Assembly (NCBI RefSeq): GCF_004803715.2
Contig: NZ_CP039383.2
Coordinates: forward strand, 744,001 to 808,000
Source: Luteimonas yindakuii
GTDB taxonomy: Bacteria; Pseudomonadota; Gammaproteobacteria; Xanthomonadales; Xanthomonadaceae
DNA length: 64,000 nucleotides
Reading direction: 5' to 3'
Shown here: positions 22,262-32,064 of the stretch, in pieces
Position numbering within the stretch: the stretch's first letter is position 1
Layout: every line of letters starts with the position of its first letter
The notes under the pieces: generated by a model
Seen by the model: only the letters and a program-made list of their open reading frames with translations
What the model was told of the DNA's origin: nothing
Database searches by the model: none
Made by a program: the position numbers and the translations under genes

Positions 22262-22411
22262 GTGCGGGCAACTCCATGCCGCGGGCGGCGGCAAACGAGT
22301 GTAGGCACTGCCGCGGGCGGGCAGCAAGTTGCGCGGGCACCGCACCGCCGGAGGCGTGCCGGTTGCGCGGGCAGGCTCTAGACTGGTGCGCCCTCCGTAA
22401 GGACCGCAGCC

Positions 22412-22951
22412 GTGTCCGAGCACGAACTTCCCGCCGCCGACGAGATCGAACGCTCGATCCGCCGGCTGGGCCTGACCGCCAGCGTTTCCGAGCTGCATGG
22501 CATCGTCGCCGGATGGCTCGCCGGTGGCGGCGACGCGAGCGCCGGCTGGCTGGCGCGTGCGCTGGCCGATCCGGAGATCGCTGACGACGAGTCGCTCGAC
22601 GGCCTGCGCGCGGCAACGTCGGCACAGCTGGAAGACCGCGATTTCGGCTTCGAGCTGCTGCTGCCCGCGCCGTCGGCTTCGCTGTACGACCGCAGCGGCG
22701 CGCTGTTCGAGTGGTGCCGCGGCTTTCTCGGTGCGTTCGGGCTCGCCGCGGGCGAGGCCAGTGCCTTGTCCACCGAGGGTCGCGAGGCGCTGGTGGACCT
22801 GGCGCGACTGGCGGCGGCGGCACCGCAGGAGTCGGGCGACGACGAAGAGGAAAGCGCGCTGGCCGAGATCGAGGAGTTCGTGCGCGTGGCGGTCCTGCTG
22901 CTGCACGGCGACTGTGCGCTGGGGCCGCGCCATCGGCAGCGGCTGAACTGA
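22412..22951 (+). CDS. ygfB: YgfB/UPF0149 family protein
   Basis: A 179-residue cytoplasmic protein of the UPF0149 family: SVSELHGIVAGWLAGG near 25-40, the LLLPAP(S) block near 83-88, and FEWCRGFLGAFGLA (about 98-111) are typical. It precedes pepP with a 3-base gap, as in other Gammaproteobacteria (zapA, ygfB, pepP region). Starts with GTG. In Pseudomonas, YgfB is linked to regulation of a cell-wall stress operon; here no direct evidence of role exists. Confidence 0.9.
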   Translation: MSEHELPAADEIERSIRRLGLTASVSELHGIVAGWLAGGGDASAGWLARALADPEIADDESLDGLRAATSAQLEDRDFGFELLLPAPSASLYDRSGALFEWCRGFLGAFGLAAGEASALSTEGREALVDLARLAAAAPQESGDDEEESALAEIEEFVRVAVLLLHGDCALGPRHRQRLN

Positions 22952-22954
22952 GCG

Positions 22955-24280
22955 ATGTCCACTGCACGCGCGGTTCCCGATCCGTACGCACGCCGCCGTC
23001 GCCAGCTCATGCGCATGGCGGGCGACAACGCGATCCTGGTGCTGCCGTCCGCGCCGATGCGCGTGCGCAGCCGCGATACGCATTTCCCCTACCGGCAGGA
23101 TTCCGACCTCTGGTACCTCACCGGCTTCGAGGAGCCGGACGCGGTGCTGGTGCTGGTACCGGGTCGCGCGCACGGCGAGGCGCTGCTGTTCTGTCGCGAG
23201 CGTGATCCGGAGCGCGAGGCCTGGGATGGCCCGCGGGTGGGGCCGGAGGGCGCGGTGGATGCACTGGGCATGGACGATGCCTACCCGATCGACGACCTCG
23301 ACGAGATCCTGCCGGGTCTGCTGGAAGGGCGCACCCGCGTCTACTACCACTTCGGCCGCGACACCGACTTCGACCTGAAGCTGATCGGCTGGCTCAACCG
23401 CGTCCGTGCGCAGGTGCGGCTGGGTGCGCAGCCCCCGCACGAATTCCTCGAACTGGGCCACCTGCTCGACGAGATGCGGCTGTTCAAGTCGCGCGACGAG
23501 CTGCGGCTGATGAAGCGCGCGGCGCGGATCAGCGTCGAGGCGCATGCCGCGGCGATGCGCGCCGTACGGCCTGGCATGCACGAGTACGACCTGCAGGCGG
23601 AGCTGGAGTACGTGTTCCGCCGCAACGAGGCGCAGCCGGCGTACGAAAGCATCGTCGGCGCCGGCGCGAATGCCTGCGTGCTGCACTACCGCGCCAACCG
23701 GGCGCGCATCGGCGACGACGACCTGGTGCTGATCGATGCCGGCGCCGAATACCGTGGCTACGCGGCCGACATCACCCGCACGTTCCCGGCCAGCGGGAGG
23801 TTCACCGCCGCGCAGCGCGCGTTGCACGACGTGGTGCTAGAGGCGCATGCGGAAAGCTGCGCGCGGGCACGCCCGGGCGTCGCCTACGGGGTGATCCACG
23901 ACACCGCGGTGGAAGTGCTGGTGGAGGGCCTGCTGCGGCTGGGCCTGCTCAAGGGGCGCGCGGCCAAGCTGATCGCCGACGGCACCTACAAGCGCTTCTA
24001 TCCGCACAAGACCGGCCACTGGCTGGGCCTGGACGTACACGATGTCGGCGACTACCGCATCGACGGCGAGTCCCGGCTGCTCGAACCGGGGATGGTGTTC
24101 ACCATCGAACCCGGCCTCTACATCCCTCCCGATGCGCCGGGCGTGGCGGCGAAGTGGCGCGGCCTCGGCGTGCGCATCGAGGATGACCTCGCGATCACCC
24201 GCGACGGCCACGACGTGCTCACCGCGGGACTTGCACGCAGCGCCGACGAGATCGAGGCCTTCATGGCCGCGCGCGGCTGA
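22955..24280 (+). CDS. pepP: Xaa-Pro aminopeptidase (AMPP)
   Basis: A 441-residue M24B metallopeptidase removing N-terminal residues that precede proline. The pita-bread domain ligates two metals through D261 (IDAGAEYRGYAADITRTFP), D272, H355 (HKTGHWLGLDVHD), E385 (TIEPGLY) and E409 (RIEDD). The N-terminal domain has the usual YRQDSDLWYLTGFEEPDA. Co-transcribed with ygfB. Convergent with pepQ. Confidence 0.95.
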   Translation: MSTARAVPDPYARRRRQLMRMAGDNAILVLPSAPMRVRSRDTHFPYRQDSDLWYLTGFEEPDAVLVLVPGRAHGEALLFCRERDPEREAWDGPRVGPEGAVDALGMDDAYPIDDLDEILPGLLEGRTRVYYHFGRDTDFDLKLIGWLNRVRAQVRLGAQPPHEFLELGHLLDEMRLFKSRDELRLMKRAARISVEAHAAAMRAVRPGMHEYDLQAELEYVFRRNEAQPAYESIVGAGANACVLHYRANRARIGDDDLVLIDAGAEYRGYAADITRTFPASGRFTAAQRALHDVVLEAHAESCARARPGVAYGVIHDTAVEVLVEGLLRLGLLKGRAAKLIADGTYKRFYPHKTGHWLGLDVHDVGDYRIDGESRLLEPGMVFTIEPGLYIPPDAPGVAAKWRGLGVRIEDDLAITRDGHDVLTAGLARSADEIEAFMAARG

Positions 24281-24287
24281 GTTGAGC

Positions 24288-24311
24288 GGGCGGCGCGTCG
24301 CAACGCCGCCC
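24288..24311. terminator. Possible hairpin between convergent pepP and pepQ
   Basis: GGGCGGCG (24288-24295) pairs with CGCCGCCC (24304-24311) across an 8-base loop. It lies between the stop codons but has no T-run. Confidence 0.4.
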
Positions 24312-24322
24312 GGGCCCCGCGG

Positions 24323-25657
24323 TCAGCCCGCGCTGGTGCGCGCGAACTCCTCACGGGTGAGGTTCACCGGTGCACCCTCCGCGGTGATGACCAGGTCGTC
24401 CTCGATGCGGATCCCGCCATACGGGCGCAATGCGTCCACGCGATCCCAGTCGACCTCGCCCGCGTGCGCGCTTTCGCGCAGCTCGCGCATCAGCAGGTCG
24501 GCGAAATAGATGCCGGGCTCGTTGGTGACCACCATCCCCGGTTCGAGGGTGCGGGTCAGGCGCAGGTAGGGATGGCCTTCGGGCTTGGGCAGGGTGCCAC
24601 CGGCATCGGAGGCGGCGAAGCCGGCGACGTCGTGGACCTGCAGGCCGATCCCGTGGCCGAGGCCGTGCGGGAAGAACTTGCTGCTGACGCCGGATTCCAG
24701 CGCGGCCTCCGCCGACATCCGGATCACCCCGGCATCGCGCAGCACGCCCGCTAGCGCCAGGTGCGCGTCGAGATGCAGCTGCCGATAGTCGGTGCCGGCG
24801 GTGAATCGCTCGCACAACCGGCGTTCCACGGCGTCGACGGCGTCGATCAGCGCCTGGAATTCGCCGTCGCGGTCGCTCGCCCAGGTGCGGGTGATGTCGC
24901 AGGCATAGCCGGCATGGCTGGCACCGGCGTCGATCAGGAAGCTGCGCACCGGCTTCGGCGGCAGCCGGTCGAGTTCGGTGTAGTGCAACACCGCCGCGTG
25001 CTCGTTGAGCGCGACGATGTTGTTGTACGGCAGCTCGGTGCTGTCCTGCCCCGCGGCCTGGCAGTACGCCAGGTGGATGCCGAATTCGGAGGCGCCGGCC
25101 CGGAACGCGCGTTCCGCCGCGCGGTGCGCGCGCACGCCGCGCACGGTGGCCGCGCGCATCATCTCGATCTCGTAGGCGGTCTTGTACGCACGGTGGTAGT
25201 CGAGGTAGTCGAGCACCGGCTGCGGGTTGTTGGGGACGAACGCGCCGAGCGCACTCTGCGGTTCGCCCAGGATCGCGCAACGCGCTGCATCCCGGGGCAG
25301 GTGTTGCAGGGCTTCCTCCGGCGTGCGGATGACCACCACGTCGAAATGCTCCGTCCACAGCCCCGAGGGCGCTTCGGGTACCACGTGCCAGTAGTCGAAC
25401 GGTTGCAGGTAGACGAGCTTCGGACGCTCACCCGGCGTGGCCACCAGCCAGCTGCCCGGATGGCGCACCAGCGGCACCCAGGCCTTGAACTGCGGGTTGG
25501 CGGCGTAGGGATAATCGCGGTCGTCGAAGACCTGGTAATGCAGGGTGCCTGCCGGCACGACGAGGCTGTCGAAGCCGCCGCGCTCGAGTGCGACCGCGGT
25601 GCGGCGCTGCAGGGTGGCGAGGTGGTCGGCGTAGAGGGGTGCGAGGTCGACGCTCAT
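24323..25657 (-). CDS. pepQ: Xaa-Pro dipeptidase (prolidase)
   Basis: A 444-residue M24B peptidase that splits X-Pro dipeptides. Metal ligands are D243 (LIDAGASHAGYACDITRTW), D254, H335 (HGLGHGIGLQVHD), E380 (TNEPGIYF) and E419 (RIEDD). The N-terminal region (YANPQFKAWVPL, PFDYWH) is typical of gammaproteobacterial PepQ. ATG 25657 is chosen over an upstream in-frame ATG at 25690, since the family starts with SVDLAPLYADHL. It faces pepP, giving two proline-specific peptidases side by side. Confidence 0.94.
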   Translation of the reverse strand: MSVDLAPLYADHLATLQRRTAVALERGGFDSLVVPAGTLHYQVFDDRDYPYAANPQFKAWVPLVRHPGSWLVATPGERPKLVYLQPFDYWHVVPEAPSGLWTEHFDVVVIRTPEEALQHLPRDAARCAILGEPQSALGAFVPNNPQPVLDYLDYHRAYKTAYEIEMMRAATVRGVRAHRAAERAFRAGASEFGIHLAYCQAAGQDSTELPYNNIVALNEHAAVLHYTELDRLPPKPVRSFLIDAGASHAGYACDITRTWASDRDGEFQALIDAVDAVERRLCERFTAGTDYRQLHLDAHLALAGVLRDAGVIRMSAEAALESGVSSKFFPHGLGHGIGLQVHDVAGFAASDAGGTLPKPEGHPYLRLTRTLEPGMVVTNEPGIYFADLLMRELRESAHAGEVDWDRVDALRPYGGIRIEDDLVITAEGAPVNLTREEFARTSAG

Positions 25658-25729
25658 CGCAGGCGGCTCCCGGTTCTGGAAAACCGCCATTGTCCCGCAT
25701 CCGCCAATGGCCTGCCGGCCGGCCGGGGC

Positions 25730-26086
25730 TCAGACGAACTGGCCGCCCGGCGATTCCACCCACGCCCGCAGGCACCGCGCCTGCGCGTCGCTCAGGGCGA
25801 CGAATCGCAGGCCCGCCCAGACCTGCCCAGGCGCGCTGGCGCGGTCGCTCCACAACAGCTGGGCGCCGAGTTCGAGGTCTTCGCCGAGCGTGCCGGCGGT
25901 GCGGCCGGGCAGGGTGAAGCGCAACTGGTACAGCGCGTCGTTCTCGAGCGAACTGTTGGCGATCAGCAGCAGGCCGGTTTCCGACAGGTTGCCGATGCGG
26001 CCGACCATCTGCCCGGTCATCGCGTCGCCGACCTGGATCATGTCGGCGGCCTTGCGCCGGCGTGCGCGGCGGAACTCCTGGATCAT
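25730..26086 (-). CDS. PilZ domain protein
   Basis: A 118-residue protein formed by one PilZ-like domain: the basic N-terminus EFRRARRRKAADMI stands where the RxxxR c-di-GMP motif is expected, NLSETGLLL (33-41) replaces the D/NxSxxG motif, and VWAGLRFVAL is the last strand. c-di-GMP binding is plausible (R6-R10 and N33-S35-G38 are available) but not proven. ATG 26086 overlaps the stop of the upstream DUF1631 gene (ATGA), so the two are probably translated together. Confidence 0.87.
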   Translation of the reverse strand: MIQEFRRARRRKAADMIQVGDAMTGQMVGRIGNLSETGLLLIANSSLENDALYQLRFTLPGRTAGTLGEDLELGAQLLWSDRASAPGQVWAGLRFVALSDAQARCLRAWVESPGGQFV

Positions 26087-28374
26087 GCCGGCACTCCTGC
26101 GGGCTGTGCGCCCTCGCCACGGCCGGCGAAGCTGCGCAGGGTGTTGACGGCGGCCTGCCAGGCGCGGTCGACCAGCCGCCCGCGGTCCGCGGTGACCATG
26201 CGCGCCTGGCCGTTGACCAGCATCCGCGCCAGGCTGTCGAGCGAGATCTCGGCCGCGCGCTGCCCGCGCTGGTTGACGAACAGGGCGTTGTCGGTGATCG
26301 GGCTGAACCACGAAAGGCGCCGGCGGCTGATGTCGCCCTGCTGGTTCTGCACGAAATCGATCCACACGCCGAACGGCATCACCCGCAGCTGTTCGTACTG
26401 CGCCTGTTCGGCCGGCGTGCGCGGCGGCGGCTTCGGCCGTACCTGCGCCGCCTTGTCCTCGCCGAGGCGAACGCGCGCCTTCAGCTTCATCGCCAGTTCG
26501 GTGCGCGACGCGGGGTCGTCCTCGTCGTCGGAGCACCCGGCCAGCCGCTGGGCGATGACCTTGGCCTCCTCGCCGTGGTAGCCGACCTGGCCCAGTGCCT
26601 CCTCGACCTGGCCGGCAAGCGCGGCATCGGTGCCGCCGTCGCCACAGGCCGCGACCACGCGCCGGGTCACATCGAGCTGGGTCTGCCATGCCTCGGACTC
26701 CTCGCCTTGGCGCAGCAGGGTGAGGGTGAGCACGTCGCTCCAGGCCTGGTTGAGCAGCGAACGCGCGAACCGCGGCAGGCGATGCTCACCGATCTCGCTG
26801 GCCAGCACTTCGCCCGCGCGCTGGCGTGCGACTTCGAGCTTCTCCTTGCCACGCGCGGCTTCCACGTGGCGGCGCTCGGTCATTTCAGCGCGGCGCACGT
26901 GGACCTGGATGCGCTCCTGCAGCTGTGCCTGCGCCTGCGCGAACACTTCCGGATCCTGGTCGAACCCGGTGACCACCTGCGACACCGCCTGCTGCAACGG
27001 CTCGATCAGCTGCGGGTCGAGTTCGTCGCGGTCCATCCAGCGCGCGGCGCTCTCGGCCACGGTGTTGAGCAGTTGCCGCGCCGGATGCTGCGAGCGCAGG
27101 AAGAATGCACGGTCGAGCAGGGCCATCCGCAGCAGCGGCACCTGCAACTGGCGCACCAGCCCGGCAGTCGGTGCGTCGCGGCGCAGTTCCGATTCGAGCT
27201 GCTGGTAGAGCAGGTCCAGCAATTCGAAGGTGTCGTTGTCCTCCGGTGACAGCGCGGCGGCCTCGCCACTGGTGTGGCGGGTCTGCGCCAGCACCGCGCG
27301 CTTGATCTCCAGCAGGTTGGCCTGGCTGGCGGTGGCAGCGGGCTGCTGCTGCAGCGCGCGCAGCTTGCCCACCAGGTCACTGGTGCCCAGTTCGCGGCGC
27401 GGGCCGTCATCGCGCCCCGGGCGCAACTTGTCCAGCAGCGCACGGCGGCCGGAGAGCAGCTCCTGCAGGGTCGCGAACGCGGCCGCCTCGTCGCCGTCAT
27501 CGTCCGGCGGCTGGGGTTCGCCGAACCAGGCGGTATGCGGGCGTGGCGTGCCCTGGGCATGCGGCTGGGTCGGCTGTGCCGACGGCTGCTCCGACGCCCG
27601 CTTCGCCGCCGCCGTGCGTTCGCCCGCAGCTACGGGCGAAGCTTCGCGTGGCGGCACCGGTGCCGGGCGCGCGCGCAGCGGGATGAACGTAAGCGCCGGC
27701 AGGATTTCCTCGGCCACCATCAGTTCGTTGATGCGGTCGAGCAGCTGCGGATAGCCGCCCATGACCTGGCGGTCGAAGATCCGGTAGAGCAGCAGCCGTG
27801 CATCGTGGGTGATCTCGAGTGCCACCGCGGCTTCGCGCAACGCGTCGCAGAACACGTGTGGGCCCAGCGGCAGGCGGATCGCGTCGAACGCGGGCTTGCC
27901 GGCGAGCACGCCGAAGCGCTGGCCGAGCAGGTGCAGCGCCAGCGTCGCGCGGCCCTCCTGGCGGCTGCCGACTTCGCGCAGCACGGTGCCCTCGTCCATC
28001 ACCGCGGTTTCGACCAGGCTGAGATTGCGGAAGCTGACCTCGCCGCGGGCGCTGGTCTCGGCGTTTGCCGGCGCAGAACGCCGGATCGCCGCCAGCGCGC
28101 GCTCGATGCCCAGCATGAAGCGCGGCACCAGGTCCGACCGGTTGAGACGGAAGCTGCGCAGCGCCTGCATGTAGCCGGACTCGGCGCCCGGGTTGCGGGC
28201 AAGGTCGGCGAGGCGGAACAGCTCGCGCTCGAACTCGTCGAGCATGCGCGTCAGGCCGTGGTCGAGCTCTTCGGAGACCAGGTGCAGGCTGCGATCGAGG
28301 ACCTTGCGCACGCGTGGCGGCAAGCCTGCCGAAGCGAGGCTGGACGGCGTCGCAGGTTCCCTGTGCGGCGTCAT
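26083..28374 (-). CDS. DUF1631 family protein
   Basis: A 763-residue, mainly alpha-helical, cytoplasmic protein of the DUF1631 family, sometimes labelled thymidine phosphorylase in older xanthomonad annotations, for which I see no basis. The N-terminal part (about 20-240) and the C-terminal part (about 560-745, with the FGVWIDFVQNQQG and RRLSWFSPITDNALFVNQRG blocks) are well ordered. The middle (about 245-300) is Ala/Pro-rich and probably disordered. The C-terminal strands resemble a PilZ-like fold, fitting the PilZ gene that overlaps its stop codon. A c-di-GMP-related role is inference. Confidence 0.88.
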   Translation of the reverse strand: MTPHREPATPSSLASAGLPPRVRKVLDRSLHLVSEELDHGLTRMLDEFERELFRLADLARNPGAESGYMQALRSFRLNRSDLVPRFMLGIERALAAIRRSAPANAETSARGEVSFRNLSLVETAVMDEGTVLREVGSRQEGRATLALHLLGQRFGVLAGKPAFDAIRLPLGPHVFCDALREAAVALEITHDARLLLYRIFDRQVMGGYPQLLDRINELMVAEEILPALTFIPLRARPAPVPPREASPVAAGERTAAAKRASEQPSAQPTQPHAQGTPRPHTAWFGEPQPPDDDGDEAAAFATLQELLSGRRALLDKLRPGRDDGPRRELGTSDLVGKLRALQQQPAATASQANLLEIKRAVLAQTRHTSGEAAALSPEDNDTFELLDLLYQQLESELRRDAPTAGLVRQLQVPLLRMALLDRAFFLRSQHPARQLLNTVAESAARWMDRDELDPQLIEPLQQAVSQVVTGFDQDPEVFAQAQAQLQERIQVHVRRAEMTERRHVEAARGKEKLEVARQRAGEVLASEIGEHRLPRFARSLLNQAWSDVLTLTLLRQGEESEAWQTQLDVTRRVVAACGDGGTDAALAGQVEEALGQVGYHGEEAKVIAQRLAGCSDDEDDPASRTELAMKLKARVRLGEDKAAQVRPKPPPRTPAEQAQYEQLRVMPFGVWIDFVQNQQGDISRRRLSWFSPITDNALFVNQRGQRAAEISLDSLARMLVNGQARMVTADRGRLVDRAWQAAVNTLRSFAGRGEGAQPAGVPA

Positions 28375-28449
28375 GGTGCGCCCCGGAATGTGAGGTCGGT
28401 CACCGTTCTTACCACGCCGGGGCGAGTGCCGCCAGCACGGAGGCGACGC

Positions 28450-29622
28450 TCAGTCGCCGTCTTCGTCCATGAACAATTGGATGACGTCATTGCCGAAGCG
28501 CCCCCCCAGCGCCGTCGGCAGTATGCGCCCGTCGCGCGCTTCCAGCCAACCGCGCTCCATCGCCATGGCCAGCGGGCGGGCGATGGCTTCGCGCGGAAGG
28601 CCGGTGCAGGCCTCGAACTGCTCGAGGCGGAACCCTTCCAGCAGCCGCAGCGCATTGAGCATGTATTCGAACGGCCGGCGCGGGGGCGCGATGCGGTCGT
28701 CGCCCCCGATGCCGGCGGGGGTGCCGGCACTGGCCAGCCACGCGGTCGGATGGCGCTGCTTCCAGCGGCGCAGGATCGTTTGCTCGTGGCCGAGGGTGAT
28801 CTTGCCGTGGGCGCCGGCGCCGATCCCGAGATAGTCGCCGAAGCGCCAGTAGTTGAGGTTGTGCACACACTGCCGGCCCCGCTGCGCATAGGCCGACACT
28901 TCGTACTGCGCGTAGCCGGCAGCTGCCAGCTGCGCCTGACAGTGCTCCTGCATGTCCCAGGCGAGGTCGTCGTCGGGCAAGCGCTCGGGCGGACGCGCGG
29001 CGAACAGCGTGTTCGGCTCGAGGGTGAGCTGGTAATGGGAAATATGGGCGGGCGCGAGCGCCACCGCGCGTTCGACATCGGCCTCGGCCATCGCCAGGTC
29101 CTGCCCGGGCAGCGCGTACATCAGGTCGAGGTTGAGATTGTCGATGCCCGCATCCTGCGCAAGCTTCACCGCACGCTCGGCCTCGGCGCTGTCATGGATG
29201 CGTCCCAGACGCTGCAGGCAGCCGTCGTCGAAGCTCTGGATGCCGAAGCTGATGCGGTTGACGCCGGCGGCGCGGTAATCCTCGAAGCGCCCATGCTCGG
29301 CCGTGCCCGGATTGGCTTCGAGGGTGATTTCCAGCCCCGGTGCGAACCGCAGCCGCGCCGCCGCACCCTGCAGGAAGCGGTCGATGTCGGCGGCGGGGAA
29401 CAGGCTGGGCGTGCCGCCGCCGAAGAACACCGAATGCACCGGGCGGCCCCAGAGCAGCGGAAGGTCCTGGTCGAGGTCGGCCAGCAGCGCGTCGACATAG
29501 GCCGAGAACGGCGGCGGGCCGCCACGCGGCTGGTGCGAATTGAAATCGCAGTACGGGCACTTGCGCACGCACCAGGGCAGGTGCACGTACAGCGCGAGGG
29601 GTGGGGTGGTCAGCATTGCCAT
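28450..29622 (-). CDS. hemW: Radical SAM heme chaperone HemW
   Basis: A 390-residue protein of the HemN-like family. The [4Fe-4S] cysteines are C18-xxx-C22-xx-C25 (WCVRKCPYCDF), followed by GGGTPSLF (SAM binding), ITLEANPGT and SFGIQSFDD. The short N-terminus without the extra HemN segments, and HNLNYW, identify HemW, which inserts heme into respiratory proteins, rather than coproporphyrinogen dehydrogenase. Start at ATG 29622; a second ATG two codons on is equally possible. Downstream of rph-rdgB on the same strand. Confidence 0.92.
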   Translation of the reverse strand: MAMLTTPPLALYVHLPWCVRKCPYCDFNSHQPRGGPPPFSAYVDALLADLDQDLPLLWGRPVHSVFFGGGTPSLFPAADIDRFLQGAAARLRFAPGLEITLEANPGTAEHGRFEDYRAAGVNRISFGIQSFDDGCLQRLGRIHDSAEAERAVKLAQDAGIDNLNLDLMYALPGQDLAMAEADVERAVALAPAHISHYQLTLEPNTLFAARPPERLPDDDLAWDMQEHCQAQLAAAGYAQYEVSAYAQRGRQCVHNLNYWRFGDYLGIGAGAHGKITLGHEQTILRRWKQRHPTAWLASAGTPAGIGGDDRIAPPRRPFEYMLNALRLLEGFRLEQFEACTGLPREAIARPLAMAMERGWLEARDGRILPTALGGRFGNDVIQLFMDEDGD

Positions 29623-29687
29623 GGTGTCTGCGCCGGGCGGCACGTGGTCCCGATATGGGGGCGAAAGCCGCGGCCGGAAGCCCGGTT

Positions 29688-30302
29688 TCAGGCTGGAGGC
29701 AAGGGGCCGGCGATCCGTTCGCGCAGGACCGCCAACGCGCGGCCGCGATGGCTGATGCGGTTCTTGACCGCGGGAGACAGTTCCGCCGCGCTCAGGCCGG
29801 ATTGCGGATCGAGGAACAGCGGGTCGTAGCCGAAGCCGTGCCCGCCGCGCGCGGCCTCGAGGATGTGCCCCGCCCAGATACCTTCGGCAATCAGCGGCTG
29901 CGGATCGTCGCCGTGCCGCACCAGCACCAGCACGCAGTAGAACCTCGCGGTGCGCGCGTGCGCGGGGACATCGCGCAGGGCGGCGAGGAGCTTCGCGTTG
30001 TTGGCCGCGGCATCGCCGTGCGTGCCCGCGTAACGTGCCGAGTACAGCCCCGGTGCGCCACCAAGCGCATCGACGCACAGCCCGGAGTCGTCGCCGAGCG
30101 CCGGCAGCCCGGTGGTGCGCGCGGCGTGGCGCGCCTTGAGCAGCGCGTTCTCGAGGAAGCTTAGCCCGGTTTCCTCGATGTCCTCGACACCGTGGTCGGC
30201 CTGCACCGAGAGCTCGAGCCCGCCATGGCCCAGCAATGCCTGCAGCTCGGCGAGCTTGCCGCGGTTGCCGCTGGCAAGCACCAGACGCTGCAGCCCGCTC
30301 AC
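29688..30302 (-). CDS. rdgB: dITP/XTP pyrophosphatase (Ham1/RdgB)
   Basis: A 204-residue house-cleaning enzyme that hydrolyses dITP, ITP and XTP to monophosphates. Signatures are [11 protein letters not shown] near 9-19, [42 protein letters not shown] and the C-terminal [11 protein letters not shown]. The GTG start at 30302 overlaps the rph stop (GTGA), indicating coupling. The rph-rdgB-hemW order is common in Gammaproteobacteria. Confidence 0.95.
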   Translation of the reverse strand: MSGLQRLVLASGNRGKLAELQALLGHGGLELSVQADHGVEDIEETGLSFLENALLKARHAARTTGLPALGDDSGLCVDALGGAPGLYSARYAGTHGDAAANNAKLLAALRDVPAHARTARFYCVLVLVRHGDDPQPLIAEGIWAGHILEAARGGHGFGYDPLFLDPQSGLSAAELSPAVKNRISHRGRALAVLRERIAGPLPPA

Positions 30303-31030
30303 TTTTCCAGCGCCGCGCGCTGCAGCGCCAGCAGTTCGCCGATGCCGGCCTCGGCCAGGCCGAGCAGGGCGTCGAGCTCGTCGCGGCGGAAGGCGTGGCC
30401 TTCGGCCGTGCCCTGCAGTTCGATGAAGCCGCCGCCGTCGTTCATCACCACGTTCATGTCGGTATCGCAGGCGCTGTCCTCGGCGTAATCGAGGTCGAGC
30501 ACCGGCACGCCGCGGTAGACGCCGACCGAGACCGCGGCGACGGCGCCGAAGATCGGGTCGCGGGTGATCTCGCGGCGCTTCTGCAGCAGGCGGACCGCGT
30601 CCACCAGCGCCACGTAGGCACCGGTGATGGCGGCGGTGCGGGTGCCGCCATCGGCCTGCAGCACGTCGCAGTCGAGGGTGATGGTGCGCTCGCCGAGCGC
30701 CGCGCGGTCCACGCAGGCGCGTAGCGTGCGGCCGATCAACCGCTGGATTTCCAGCGTGCGGCCACCCTGCTTGCCGCGCGCGGCCTCGCGGTCGTTGCGG
30801 GTGTTGGTGGCGCGCGGCAGCATGCCGTACTCGGCGGTGACCCAGCCCTCGCCCTTGCCGCGCAGGAAGCCCGGCACCCGGTTCTCCACGCTGGCGGTGC
30901 ACAGCACGCGGGTTTCGCCGAACGAGACCAGTACCGAGCCTTCGGCATGGCGGGTGTAGCCGCGCTCGATGCGTACATCACGCAGCTGTGCGGGGAGACG
31001 GCCGCTCGGGCGGGTCACGGTGTCGGTCAT
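30299..31030 (-). CDS. rph: Ribonuclease PH
   Basis: A 243-residue phosphorolytic 3'-exoribonuclease that trims tRNA 3' ends. Typical blocks are [67 protein letters not shown] and [18 protein letters not shown]. Full length. Divergent from yicC, another RNA-processing gene, 110 bases away. Confidence 0.96.
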   Translation of the reverse strand: MTDTVTRPSGRLPAQLRDVRIERGYTRHAEGSVLVSFGETRVLCTASVENRVPGFLRGKGEGWVTAEYGMLPRATNTRNDREAARGKQGGRTLEIQRLIGRTLRACVDRAALGERTITLDCDVLQADGGTRTAAITGAYVALVDAVRLLQKRREITRDPIFGAVAAVSVGVYRGVPVLDLDYAEDSACDTDMNVVMNDGGGFIELQGTAEGHAFRRDELDALLGLAEAGIGELLALQRAALEK

Positions 31031-31106
31031 GCGGATGCTCGCGGCGGTGCGGGCGCGGCAGTCTAGCAGGGGCGGTCCCGCTGCCTGGCCGCGCGCGGGC
31101 CTGTCC

Positions 31107-31112
31107 TATACT
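31107..31112 (+). promoter_or_regulatory. Possible -10 element for yicC
   Basis: TATACT lies 29 bases before the yicC ATG in the rph-yicC divergent region. No convincing -35 element is seen. Confidence 0.4.
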
Positions 31113-31140
31113 GCACGCCCGCAGCCGACCCCACGCCCGC

Positions 31141-32001
31141 ATGATCCGCAGCATGACCGCCTTTGCCGCCGGCGAGCGCACGACCCCCTGGGGCACGCTG
31201 GGTTGCGAGCTGCGCGCGGTCAACCACCGCTACCTCGAAGTCGGCACCCGCCTGCCCGACGAGTTGCGCGCGCTGGAGCCGCTGTTTCGCGAACGTGTAG
31301 CGGCGCGCCTGTCGCGCGGCAAGCTGGATCTCGCGCTGCGCCTGCGCCACGGCGAGGCCAGTGGCCAGCTCGAGCTCAACGAGGCGGTGCTCGACCAGCT
31401 GGCAACGCTGGCGGCGTCGCTGCAGTCGCGCTTTCCGGGGCTCAACACCGGCCTGGCGGAGTTGCTGCAGGTGCCCGGCGTGCTGCAGGCGCGCGCCGTG
31501 GATGCCGATGCGATGCAGGCCGCGGCGCTGGCGCTGCTGGACGACGTGCTGGACGACTTCGTCGCCGCGCGCGAACGCGAGGGCGGCAAATTGCAGGCGG
31601 CGATCGCCGAACGCGTGGACGGCATCGAACGCATTGCTGGCGAAGTGCGCGCCATGGTGCCCGCGATCCGCGACGGCCAGCGGGTACGCCTGGAAACACG
31701 CCTGGCCGATCTCCCGCAGCCGCTCGACCCGGGCCGGCTCGAGCAGGAGCTGGTGCTGGCGTTGCAGAAGCTCGATGTCGACGAGGAACTCGACCGCCTC
31801 GACAGCCACATCGACGAGATCCGTCGCGTACTGTCGCAACGCGAACCGGTCGGCCGACGGCTGGATTTCCTGCTGCAGGAGTTCAACCGCGAAGCGAACA
31901 CGCTGGGCTCGAAGTCCGTCGACCGCCGCACCTCGCAGGCGGCGGTGGAGCTGAAGGTGCTGATCGACCAGATCCGCGAGCAGGTGCAGAACATTGAGTA
32001 G
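31141..32001 (+). CDS. yicC: YicC family endoribonuclease
   Basis: A 286-residue protein with the YicC N-terminal MIRSMTAFA(A)GE start and the ELRAVNHRYLEVGTRLP block. The C-terminal half has LDRLDSHIDEIRRVL, GRRLDFLLQEFNREANTLGSKS and the VELKVLIDQIREQVQNIE end. E. coli YicC is reported as an RNase that acts on small RNAs. It is followed after 63 bases by gmk, a conserved neighbour. Confidence 0.94.
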   Translation: MIRSMTAFAAGERTTPWGTLGCELRAVNHRYLEVGTRLPDELRALEPLFRERVAARLSRGKLDLALRLRHGEASGQLELNEAVLDQLATLAASLQSRFPGLNTGLAELLQVPGVLQARAVDADAMQAAALALLDDVLDDFVAAREREGGKLQAAIAERVDGIERIAGEVRAMVPAIRDGQRVRLETRLADLPQPLDPGRLEQELVLALQKLDVDEELDRLDSHIDEIRRVLSQREPVGRRLDFLLQEFNREANTLGSKSVDRRTSQAAVELKVLIDQIREQVQNIE

Positions 32002-32064
32002 GCACACCCGGCTTCCGGCCCCGGCCGCGCATTGCATCATCCCGCAACGACGGGGCCGCGCCTG

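Noticed and set aside
22262..23827. N-terminal extension of the GGDEF/EAL frame
   Set aside because: It is antisense to ygfB and pepP and has no recognisable domain; the GTG at 22261 with GGAG upstream is the better start.
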